A DNA stretch of 64,000 nt from Methyloferula stellata AR4 (lineage in GTDB: Bacteria > Pseudomonadota > Alphaproteobacteria > Rhizobiales > Beijerinckiaceae): assembly GCF_000385335.1 (NCBI RefSeq), contig NZ_ARWA01000001.1, forward strand, positions 62,001 to 126,000. Reading direction: 5' to 3'. Numbering within the stretch: the first letter of the stretch is position 1; each line of letters opens with the position of its first letter. The translations under genes were made by a program, and so were the position numbers. The notes below the pieces were generated by a model, which saw only the letters and a list, made by a program, of their open reading frames with translations, searched no databases and had not been told where the DNA came from. Below are positions 51,673-58,279 of this stretch, piece by piece.

Positions 51673-52656
51673 ATGCAGTTCGCGAAATTCAAATTATCTC
51701 CGCCACGCAATGGCGGTTCTGTCTCGTGCGACGAGCTGGGTCCCAAGGTTGGGAATGTCCGCTTGATGAAGCGGACGCTCGACGAATACGGCGACGAGGT
51801 TTGGGCGCCTCGCGATTTGGACACTCTCAATGCGCTTCTGACCGCTCATTATCAATGCCCTATCGATCTGACCGGCAAGATCGAAGGATTGCACGCCGTC
51901 GCACGCACCCTCAATAAGGGCGATGTTACGCATGCGTGCTTCGTAACGATCTTCCTTCAATTTCCAGATCAGCCGCCTTTCGATGACGAAGCGGAAGATC
52001 GATACGGTGAGCTTCTCGCATCGCTGCAATGGAGCGGGCTGCTCAAAGCCGACGAAGACTGGAACAGGAAACATCCGCGAACCAATGAGTCCCCTAATCG
52101 AGGTTGGTTCGCACCTGTACCGAAGGAAGATCAGTCGCGAGAACTTGACCAATCTCGGCGATGGCCACCGAAGGAAGTAAATAAAAAAATCAGAGTATGG
52201 GCCGCTGATAACCCCAAGCTTTCTCCAAAGGTCCCGCGCGGAAACGCGACATCTTTCTATCTTGAAGTGATCGCTGAATTACTCAAAGAACTTGGGCGGA
52301 TGGAACTTAACGTCGGCGAGGATTTGATCACAGCCCAACTCCACGCCTATCATGATTCACCCAAAACGCTGGAAGAACTTCAAATACGCCCCGACATGTT
52401 TCCGGACGGGTATGAGCAACATCACATTGTCGAACAAAATGACGAAAATCGCAGGAAATTTGGAAATGAGCGAATCGATGATCCAAGCAATATCATTTGG
52501 ATCTCAAGACTGAGACATGAGCAGCTCACTGCCGAATATAATAGCATCGAAGACGAGGAAACGACGACCTTACGCGAGCGCATGCGTTCAGAAGATTTCG
52601 AAACTCAAAGGGAAAAAGGCCTGGAATTGCTGCGTAAATACGGAGTGCTCAAGTGA
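51673..52656 (+). CDS. HNH-tipped polymorphic-toxin-like protein
   Basis: 327 aa. The N-terminal module (about 1-110, MQFAKFKLSPPRNGG ... LHAVARTLNKGDVTHACFVTIFLQFP) resembles a leader that I recall in many Hyphomicrobiales proteins with variable C-termini. A polar middle region follows. The C-terminal tip (about 230-327) has YEQHHIVEQN (H250, H251), NIIWI (N273) and RLRHEQ (H282), an HNH/AHH-like nuclease pattern, ending LLRKYGVLK. It overlaps the downstream DUF2019 gene by GTGA, as toxin and immunity genes do. No secretion signal; nuclease activity is inferred. The ATG follows AAGG; an open frame reaches back to a TTG at 51583. Confidence 0.7.
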   Translation: MQFAKFKLSPPRNGGSVSCDELGPKVGNVRLMKRTLDEYGDEVWAPRDLDTLNALLTAHYQCPIDLTGKIEGLHAVARTLNKGDVTHACFVTIFLQFPDQPPFDDEAEDRYGELLASLQWSGLLKADEDWNRKHPRTNESPNRGWFAPVPKEDQSRELDQSRRWPPKEVNKKIRVWAADNPKLSPKVPRGNATSFYLEVIAELLKELGRMELNVGEDLITAQLHAYHDSPKTLEELQIRPDMFPDGYEQHHIVEQNDENRRKFGNERIDDPSNIIWISRLRHEQLTAEYNSIEDEETTTLRERMRSEDFETQREKGLELLRKYGVLK

Positions 52657-53393
52657 CGGACTATGCAAAAACAACGACCCCGGCCCTGATTGAGCTTTTC
52701 ATCGACGGAACGAGCCGTCTCGGGAGCGCCTTCAATCTTCCTCTCAAGATGAGCCCGTTTGTTCCTGAAGCCGAGAGAATTTCGTCTGAAATTCAGAAGG
52801 TCGCAGCGGAGTTAAGAATCCGTAAACCCTTGGCGGAACTGCGCAGGCTGTTCGACCATCCCAATTTCGATGTCCGAGCCTGGGCGGCCGGTCAATTTGA
52901 AGAGATCGATCCAGAATGGGCCTCCGCTGTTTATGGAGCCATTCGCGAAAAACTGCCTACGCAAAAAGTTGTCGAGATGATGCGGCATGCCTTGAAGCCG
53001 CCTCCCCAGCAGCCCGCCTTAAGTGAAATGTCTTTCGTTCAGCTCCTGGCCCGCTTCGAAGATACGTGCGCGCGCCGATATGGCGCCTGTTTTTTGACCA
53101 ATGACGAGGGCCTCCAGGATTGGCAGACGCGCAATCGGATTGTGAGGGAGACCAACCTCGTCGTCGAAGAGCTGAAGAAGCGCGGCACGATTGGTATGCT
53201 CACCGAATTCCTCGATCACCCAAACTTCATCGCTCGCTATGTCGCGGCTATCCATTGCTTGCCACTCGATCCCGATCGCGCAATCCCGATCATTGAGGAC
53301 ATGGCCGGGCGCAATATACTTGGCGATTCGATCGGGGCCGCAGAGATTTTACGAAAATGGCGCTCCGCCGCATCCGGTACAGCCTCAAAGTAG
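52653..53393 (+). CDS. Putative immunity protein, tandem DUF2019-like domains
   Basis: 246 aa. Two copies of a ~115 residue HEAT-like/DUF2019 domain: the first with LRRLFDHPNFDVRAWAAGQF, the second with LTEFLDHPNFIARYVAAIHC followed by DRAIPIIEDMA. DUF2019 proteins commonly sit beside HNH-tipped toxins and are taken as immunity proteins. GTG start inside the toxin stop. Strongly similar to the protein at 53751. A hairpin follows 14 bp after its stop. No signal peptide, so it acts in the cytoplasm. Confidence 0.72.
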   Translation: MTDYAKTTTPALIELFIDGTSRLGSAFNLPLKMSPFVPEAERISSEIQKVAAELRIRKPLAELRRLFDHPNFDVRAWAAGQFEEIDPEWASAVYGAIREKLPTQKVVEMMRHALKPPPQQPALSEMSFVQLLARFEDTCARRYGACFLTNDEGLQDWQTRNRIVRETNLVVEELKKRGTIGMLTEFLDHPNFIARYVAAIHCLPLDPDRAIPIIEDMAGRNILGDSIGAAEILRKWRSAASGTASK

Positions 53394-53407
53394 AGAGCAC
53401 GCTATCC

Positions 53408-53434
53408 GTCAGCCCCTACATAGCGCGGGCTGAC
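53408..53434 (+). other. Hairpin at the junction to the orphan tip
   Basis: Perfect 8-bp inverted repeat GTCAGCCC / GGGCTGAC with an 11-base loop, directly between the first immunity gene and the orphan tip. The following sequence is only weakly T-rich (GAGTTGTTT). It may be a terminator for the first toxin-immunity pair or a trace of the duplication junction. Confidence 0.5.
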
Positions 53435-53754
53435 AAGCGAGTTGTTTAGTCGTTCATGCAAAAACTTTAGATGAACTCAGACTTCGGCCGGAACAATATT
53501 CAGCGGGCTATGAGCAACACCATATCGTCGAGCAAAATGATGCCAATCGCGCCAAATTCGGAGATGCGATGATCGATGGCCCAGATAACATCATTTGGAT
53601 TCCTCGATTGAAGCATGAGAAAATCACGGCGGATTATAACCGCGGAATAAGCGACGATGGTCCATCTTTCAGAGAATCGATATCGTCGCTCGATTTCGAG
53701 GGACAAAAGCAGATTGGGTTGGCTGCCTTACGCGATTATGGGATTCTGAAATGA
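53434..53754 (+). pseudogene. Orphan HNH toxin tip without start codon
   Basis: Continuous frame of about 100 codons homologous to the last ~97 residues of the toxin at 51673. It begins KTLDELRLRPEQ (toxin: KTLEELQIRPDM), keeps every HNH residue (YEQHHIVEQN, NIIWI, RLKHEK) and ends LRDYGILK. From the upstream in-frame stop to an internal ATG at 53569 there is no ATG, GTG or TTG, and 53569 lies after the HH motif. The full domain is therefore not translated as it stands. It overlaps the next immunity gene by 4 bp. It may be a stored cassette for recombination onto the full-length toxin. Confidence 0.75.
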
Positions 53755-54494
53755 CCGATTATTCGCACATGAATACGGCTGATCTTATCACCCATTTCAT
53801 TGACGGAGCGAGCCGCCTCGGAAGCGTGTTCAACCTTCCATTCAAGATGAACCGGCAAAGTGCGGAAGCTCAGGCTATCGGTGACAAGATGCAGCTCATC
53901 GGACAAGAACTCAAGGCAAGAAAGCCGATCTCCGACCTTCGCCCTCTTTATGATCATCCGAACGAAGACGTGCGCTATTGGGCGGCGGGTCAGTTCCGCG
54001 CCATCGATCCCGAGTGGTCTGATGCTGTCTATGGCGCGGTCCGCGAGAATTTGTCGACCGGCGAGGTCATTGCGCTCGTTCAAAGAGCTAAAAAGAAGCC
54101 GCAGAAACAGCCTGCTCTGTCTGACATGTCGATCGCAGATCTGGCGGAGCGCTATAACGACGCCGCGACGAGACTCTACGCCGCCGCGGAGTTTATATCG
54201 GACGAAAATGGGCTTCCCGACACTAAAACTTACAACCGTATCTTGGGAGAGATCGGGGACGTCCGCCGTGAGCTTGAAGCAGGCCACGCCCTGACGGCCC
54301 TGCTGCCTTTCCTGGAACACCCCAACCCTATTATTCGGCGTGTGGCCGCGAGTTCTTGTTTGTCTATTGCAAGCGACCGGGCGATCCCGATTCTCGAATC
54401 GATCGCCAATGGCAAATATGGGGGAGAGCGCGCATCCGCGCGGAGGACGCTCGACCAATGGCGAAGGAAGCAGAGCGGAGCGCCTCAAGGTTGA
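53751..54494 (+). CDS. Second putative immunity protein, tandem DUF2019-like domains
   Basis: 247 aa, paralogue of the protein at 52653 along its whole length (MTDYSHMNTADLITHFIDGASRLGSVFNLP against MTDYAKTTTPALIELFIDGTSRLGSAFNLP). The domain signatures LRPLYDHPNEDVRYWAAGQF and LLPFLEHPNPIIRRVAASSC are conserved, with DRAIPILESIA near the end. It is coupled to the untranslated orphan tip (ATGA). No strong ribosome site is evident, but an internal start in the tip at 53569 could bring ribosomes to it. Its stop is 13 bp from the stop of intact pepF. Confidence 0.72.
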   Translation: MTDYSHMNTADLITHFIDGASRLGSVFNLPFKMNRQSAEAQAIGDKMQLIGQELKARKPISDLRPLYDHPNEDVRYWAAGQFRAIDPEWSDAVYGAVRENLSTGEVIALVQRAKKKPQKQPALSDMSIADLAERYNDAATRLYAAAEFISDENGLPDTKTYNRILGEIGDVRRELEAGHALTALLPFLEHPNPIIRRVAASSCLSIASDRAIPILESIANGKYGGERASARRTLDQWRRKQSGAPQG

Positions 54495-54507
54495 ACCTGC
54501 GCCCCGA

Positions 54508-56406
54508 TCACTTCCCTTCCAGCCCCTCCAGCTCGATAATCATTCCCTCGATCATGGTGAGGCCGATCTGCCAGAAGGCCGGATCGCGCGCATCGAGCCC
54601 GAAGGGCTTGAGCAATTCGGAATGATGCTTGGTGCCGCCGGCCGACAACATCGCGAGATAGCGCTCGGCGAAGCCTTCGCGCGCATTCTCGTAGACGCCA
54701 TAGAGCGAATTCACAAGGCAATCGCCGAAGGCATAGGCATAGACGTAAAAGGGCGAATGCACGAAATGCGGGATATAGGCCCAATAGGACTCATAGCCCT
54801 CGCCGAGTTTGATCGACGGCCCCAGGCTTTCGGCCTGCACGCTCATCCAGAGTTCGCAGATCTTATCCGCCGTCAATTCGCCGTTGCGGCGCTCGGTATG
54901 GACCTTTCGCTCGAACGTATAAAACGCGATCTGCCGCACGACCGTATTGATCATGTCTTCGACCTTGGCGGCGAGCATGGCGCGCCGCTCGGAGACTGTA
55001 TCCGTTTTCGCAAGCAAAGCGCGGAAGGTCAGCATCTCGCCGAAGACGGAAGCCGTTTCGGCAAGCGTCAGCGGCGTCGGCGCCATCAACGCGCCGTTAG
55101 GCCCAGCGAGAACCTGATGCACGCCATGCCCCAACTCATGCGCGAGCGTCATGACATCGCGCGGCTTGCCCATATAATTTAAGAGCACGTAAGGATGCGC
55201 GGAGGGCACGGTCGGATGCGCGAAAGCGCCGGGCGATTTGCCGGGACGCACCGGCGCATCGATCCAGCGCTCATCGAAAAAACGCTTGGCGATGCCCGCC
55301 ATCTGCGGTGAGAAAGCGCCGTAGGCGGAAAGCACGGTATCGCGCGCGTCCGTCCAGGGATAGGTCTTCGACGGGACGTTCGGCAGCGGCGCGTTGCGGT
55401 CCCAATGGTTCAAGGTCTCGCGCCCGAACCATTTGGCTTTCAACTTATAATAGCGATGCGACAGACGCGGATAGGCCGCATGCACGGCCGCGACAAGCGC
55501 ATCCACCACTTCGCGCTCGACCCGGTTCGAGAGATGGCGGGAATCCGCGACATCCTTGAAGCCGCGCCAGCGATCGGAAATTTCCTTATCCTTGGCGAGC
55601 GTGTTGGTGATGAGCGCGAAGGTCCGCAGATTTTCCTTGAGCGTCTTTGCCAAAGCATCGGCGCCCTCCTTGCGAACCTCCTCCTTTTCATCCTGCATCA
55701 GGTTCAAGACGGGTTCGAGCGTCAGCTCTTGACCATTGGCATGAAAGCGCAGCGAGGCGATCGTCTCATCGAAGAGTCTATTCCAGGCGCCACGCCCGGT
55801 CTGAGATTTTTCGTGGAACAATTGCTCGAGCTTGTCGTCGAGCTCATAGGGCTTTTCCTTGCGGATATCTTCAACCCAAGGCCGGTAATGGCTGAGCGCA
55901 CCTGCCGCCGCTTTGTCGAGCAGCGCATCGTCCAGGCGGTTGAGTTCAAGCTGGAAGAAGAGAAGATCGGACGATGCGTCGGTGAGTTTCTCTTGCGCGT
56001 CGCCGTAGAATTTCGCGCGCACCGGGTCTGTCGTATCGCCGGTATAGATCAAGCCTGCATAGGATGCGATGCGGCCCAAAAGTTCTTCAAGCGTCTCATA
56101 GGCTTTGACGGCCTCGGCGAGGCCCGCGCCATTGTTCTCGACCGCCAAAGTTTCGAGCTTGCCACGATATTTTTCCGCGAAAGCCTTGCAGTCCGCTTGC
56201 GCCTTTTGAACGTCGCGCGCGAAGGCCGGATCTTCCATCCCGGGATAGAGATCCGCGAGATTCCATTCCGGAAGAACACCAAGCTCGTTGTCACCGGCGC
56301 CGCGCAAGGCCTCCGGCGCCGCATATGAATATTTAAAGTTGGAGCAAGAGCGGAAAAGGGTCATCGCAGAACCACGAGATTCGAGGGACATCGCCAAGAA
56401 CGGCAT
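54508..56406 (-). CDS. pepF: Oligoendopeptidase F (M3 family)
   Basis: 632 aa zinc metallopeptidase of the M3B family degrading short peptides in the cytoplasm. The zinc site is HELGH (residues 423-427) within MTLAHELGHGVH; the downstream Glu region is TASVFGEMLTF. The N-terminal helical domain (LPEWNLADLYPGMEDPAF) is typical. The start is uncertain: ATG at 56406 is used, with further in-frame ATGs at 56391 and 56364. Partial copies of its 3' end lie at 50601 and 51479. Confidence 0.93.
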   Translation of the reverse strand: MPFLAMSLESRGSAMTLFRSCSNFKYSYAAPEALRGAGDNELGVLPEWNLADLYPGMEDPAFARDVQKAQADCKAFAEKYRGKLETLAVENNGAGLAEAVKAYETLEELLGRIASYAGLIYTGDTTDPVRAKFYGDAQEKLTDASSDLLFFQLELNRLDDALLDKAAAGALSHYRPWVEDIRKEKPYELDDKLEQLFHEKSQTGRGAWNRLFDETIASLRFHANGQELTLEPVLNLMQDEKEEVRKEGADALAKTLKENLRTFALITNTLAKDKEISDRWRGFKDVADSRHLSNRVEREVVDALVAAVHAAYPRLSHRYYKLKAKWFGRETLNHWDRNAPLPNVPSKTYPWTDARDTVLSAYGAFSPQMAGIAKRFFDERWIDAPVRPGKSPGAFAHPTVPSAHPYVLLNYMGKPRDVMTLAHELGHGVHQVLAGPNGALMAPTPLTLAETASVFGEMLTFRALLAKTDTVSERRAMLAAKVEDMINTVVRQIAFYTFERKVHTERRNGELTADKICELWMSVQAESLGPSIKLGEGYESYWAYIPHFVHSPFYVYAYAFGDCLVNSLYGVYENAREGFAERYLAMLSAGGTKHHSELLKPFGLDARDPAFWQIGLTMIEGMIIELEGLEGK

Positions 56407-56721
56407 TCGACTCTTTCATAAGGAACGATGATCCTCCGATCAACTATTCCTATCGTGCGAATTCAAAATAGCGTTCATTTTCGTCAATCATCATGATCGT
56501 ATCCAACGATCGTTTTGGCTACGTATCGAAACAAAAGTCATCGCTGTGTTACGGCGCGAAACATAGTTCTGCGACATGTTGCCCGTCTCACTCTTTCTTG
56601 AATGAAAGATGATGTACGCCGCGCATGCATCTCCCTATGTCCCGCCTGTCAGCAACAAGGCAGCACGTCTGCCGGCATCGAGCAACAAGACTCGATGCAC
56701 AAACTTTTGCATGGAGATGAC
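56407..56721. other. Divergent spacer pepF / small secreted protein 1
   Basis: 315 bp. Contains promoters in both directions, the shared 18-nt motif (56585-56602) and a perfect 8-bp leader hairpin GCATCGAG / CTCGATGC (56675-56698). GATCGT...ACGATC is a 6-bp inverted repeat near the middle. A longer frame into the small gene from 56602 lacks a signal peptide and is not favoured. Confidence 0.5.
56585..56602 (+). promoter_or_regulatory. Shared upstream motif, gene 1 of the secreted trio
   Basis: GTCTCAC-NN-TTTCTTGAA. The same pattern with identical internal spacing precedes all three tandem paralogues. The CTTGAA end resembles a -35 element (heat-shock sigma type), but no matching -10 is clear. 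Confidence 0.55.
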
Positions 56722-56958
56722 ATGACCAACATTCGCACTTTGACTTTTGCCGGTTTGACCTTGATCGCTTCGGCCGGAGCCGCTTTCGCAGCTTCGCATG
56801 GTTCTCAGGTTCCGGCCAATCAGTATCAGAGCTACTACCAGAACCAGCAGGCCGCTTTCCCCGGCGTCACCGGCATGGCCGATGAAAGCACCTCGAATAG
56901 CTCGTCCTGCTATCGCGGCGTACTGCCCTTCCGCATCCAAACGTGCGGTGTCGAGTAA
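56722..56958 (+). CDS. Small secreted protein 1 of a tandem trio
   Basis: 78 aa. The signal peptide TNIRTLTFAGLTLIASAGAAFA is nearly the same as in the two paralogues that follow. The mature part (~55 residues) is Gln/Tyr/Ser-rich (NQYQSYYQNQQAAF) with two cysteines (SSCYRG, QTCGVE). GGAG precedes the ATG. It has its own upstream motif and terminator, so it is a separate transcript. Function unknown. Confidence 0.75.
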   Translation: MTNIRTLTFAGLTLIASAGAAFAASHGSQVPANQYQSYYQNQQAAFPGVTGMADESTSNSSSCYRGVLPFRIQTCGVE

Positions 56959-56985
56959 GATCCGACTGCAAGTAAGTCACCAGCA

Positions 56986-57017
56986 AAAGCGCGGCGGGAA
57001 TGCCGCGCTTTAATTTT
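56986..57017 (+). terminator. Terminator of secreted protein 1
   Basis: 10-bp stem AAAGCGCGGC / GCCGCGCTTT with loop GGGAAT and AATTTT tail, 27 bp after the stop. The AAAGCGCGGC stem recurs in the terminators of the other two paralogues. Confidence 0.8.
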
Positions 57018-57110
57018 GCCAGCTAGCCTTCCGGGCATCGCAAGTCCGACTCCCGCCGCCTAAGCGCAAAATAGTGCATATGCTAGCATCTCACGCGGGC
57101 GCGATCGAAA

Positions 57111-57128
57111 GACTCACGTTTTCTTGAA
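57111..57128 (+). promoter_or_regulatory. Shared upstream motif, gene 2 of the secreted trio
   Basis: GACTCAC-GT-TTTCTTGAA, one base different from the other two copies outside the two variable positions. ATGCAAC follows 18 bases after CTTGAA here and 17 bases after it upstream of gene 3. Confidence 0.55.
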
Positions 57129-57205
57129 CCAAAGCCCACGCCTGAGATGCAACTAAGCCCCTTCTCCGGCGTCATAAGGACAAGGCAGGTGCAACTGGCC
57201 GGCCC

Positions 57206-57229
57206 GGAATGGAAGATGATCTTCGTTCC
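57206..57229 (+). promoter_or_regulatory. Conserved leader palindrome, gene 2
   Basis: GGAATGGAAGATGATCTTCG followed by TTCC, a quasi-palindrome able to fold GAAGA-TGA-TCTTC plus an outer GGAA/TTCC pairing. It lies just before the ribosome site GAGGAGG. An identical copy precedes gene 3. Confidence 0.5.
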
Positions 57230-57254
57230 GATTTTCCTCAGAGGAGGGCATGAC

Positions 57255-57479
57255 ATGACGATGTTCCGCACTTTGGCTTTCACCACAATGGCTGTGATCG
57301 CTTCGATCGGGGCCGCCGCCGCGGCTCCGGCTGCTAACGCCAACCAGTTCTACAGCATGTATCAGCCTCAGGTGACACATGATCATGTGTCGGTCCATAG
57401 CGTCCGGGCGGCACGTGATTATTTTGCCGCCTACAATCGCGACCTCCAGGGCGTCCCCTGCGGCGTCTCGTGCGATTGA
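57255..57479 (+). CDS. Small secreted protein 2 of a tandem trio
   Basis: 74 aa. The signal peptide MTMFRTLAFTTMAVIASIGAAAAA aligns with those of its two neighbours. The mature part begins APAANANQFYSMYQPQ (compare NQYQSYYQ in protein 1) and ends with two cysteines close together (GVPCGVSCD). GAGGAGG lies seven bases before the ATG. Function unknown; a small exported protein possibly stress-related. Confidence 0.75.
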   Translation: MTMFRTLAFTTMAVIASIGAAAAAPAANANQFYSMYQPQVTHDHVSVHSVRAARDYFAAYNRDLQGVPCGVSCD

Positions 57480-57516
57480 GAGTTCCGGCCCAGTTAGAAA
57501 TGGCACGGGCTAAGAC

Positions 57517-57548
57517 AAAGCGCGGCGTTTTCGCCGCGCTTTGCTTTT
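57517..57548 (+). terminator. Terminator of secreted protein 2
   Basis: 11-bp stem AAAGCGCGGCG / CGCCGCGCTTT, loop TTTT, tail GCTTTT. Same stem sequence as the terminators of proteins 1 and 3. Confidence 0.8.
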
Positions 57549-57637
57549 GGCCTCTACGCTGTCTCAAGCGGATTTATATTGGCATATGCTAATATTCTAT
57601 AGGGACGAGCTAAAAGATCACGCCAGCGTGATCCGAA

Positions 57638-57655
57638 GTCTCACAGTTTCTTGAA
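57638..57655 (+). promoter_or_regulatory. Shared upstream motif, gene 3 of the secreted trio
   Basis: GTCTCAC-AG-TTTCTTGAA, same spacing as the copies at 56585 and 57111. ATGCAAC follows at 57673-57679. Confidence 0.55.
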
Positions 57656-57733
57656 CTGGAATTTAAAAAACGATGCAACAAAAGCCCCTCCTCAAACGTC
57701 TTAAGGGCAAGGCAGGCGCGATTGGCCAGCCCC

Positions 57734-57757
57734 GGAATGGAAGATGATCTTCGTTCC
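57734..57757 (+). promoter_or_regulatory. Conserved leader palindrome, gene 3
   Basis: Identical to the 24-nt leader palindrome at 57206-57229. Both lie in a longer conserved leader (GGCAAGGCAGG...TTGGCC) immediately before the ribosome site. Confidence 0.5.
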
Positions 57758-57785
57758 AACGGAATGCCTCAAGGAGGATAAGACA

Positions 57786-58025
57786 ATGAACACGATTCGC
57801 ACCTTGGCTTTTGCCGGTTTGACTGTGATCGCTTCGATGGGCGCCGCTTCGGCCGCTCCCGTCTCTTGGATTCCGACCGATCAGTTCCAGGCTCTGTATC
57901 AGGTTCAAGGCCAGTTCGGCGCGCTGAGCGACATTGCCCGCTACGATCACTCCGGTTCGCGCGGTCGCCTTGATCTTGGCGCCAGCCCCTTCCATCCGGA
58001 AGGCCCCGGCAACTTCAGCGACTAA
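57786..58025 (+). CDS. Small secreted protein 3 of a tandem trio
   Basis: 79 aa. The signal peptide NTIRTLAFAGLTVIASMGAASA matches proteins 1 and 2. The mature part (APVSWIPTDQFQALYQVQGQ ... FHPEGPGNFSD) shares only the Q-F/Y-x-x-Y pattern and has no cysteine, unlike the other two. AAGGAGG precedes the ATG. Own upstream motif, leader hairpin and terminator. Function unknown. Confidence 0.75.
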   Translation: MNTIRTLAFAGLTVIASMGAASAAPVSWIPTDQFQALYQVQGQFGALSDIARYDHSGSRGRLDLGASPFHPEGPGNFSD

Positions 58026-58048
58026 TTCTCACTCCGAGCGGGTTCTGC

Positions 58049-58082
58049 AAAGCGCGGCATCTGATGCCGCGCTTTTCTTTTC
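58049..58082 (+). terminator. Terminator of secreted protein 3
   Basis: 12-bp stem AAAGCGCGGCAT / ATGCCGCGCTTT with loop CTG and TCTTTTC tail. Stem begins with the same ten bases as in the two terminators upstream. Confidence 0.8.
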
Positions 58083-58279
58083 GAGCGGCACGCCAGGCTC
58101 CGGCTCGGCTTCCACGGGCGCAGTTTCGAAAAAATTTCCGAACTTGGGCCAAGCCGAAACCGCCGGCGCATAATTTTGACCCCATGCCTGCTCCCAAACG
58201 GCACGGCCATTAACACGGCGTTTACTCTGATCGACCAGCATGGCGGCCGGCGAAATCATTTCGCCCCTCATGAGGTCGC

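Noticed and set aside
53569-53754. A stand-alone 61-codon gene starting at the ATG in the orphan tip
   Set aside because: Homology to the toxin continues well upstream without a start, so this ATG is internal and would remove the HH motif.
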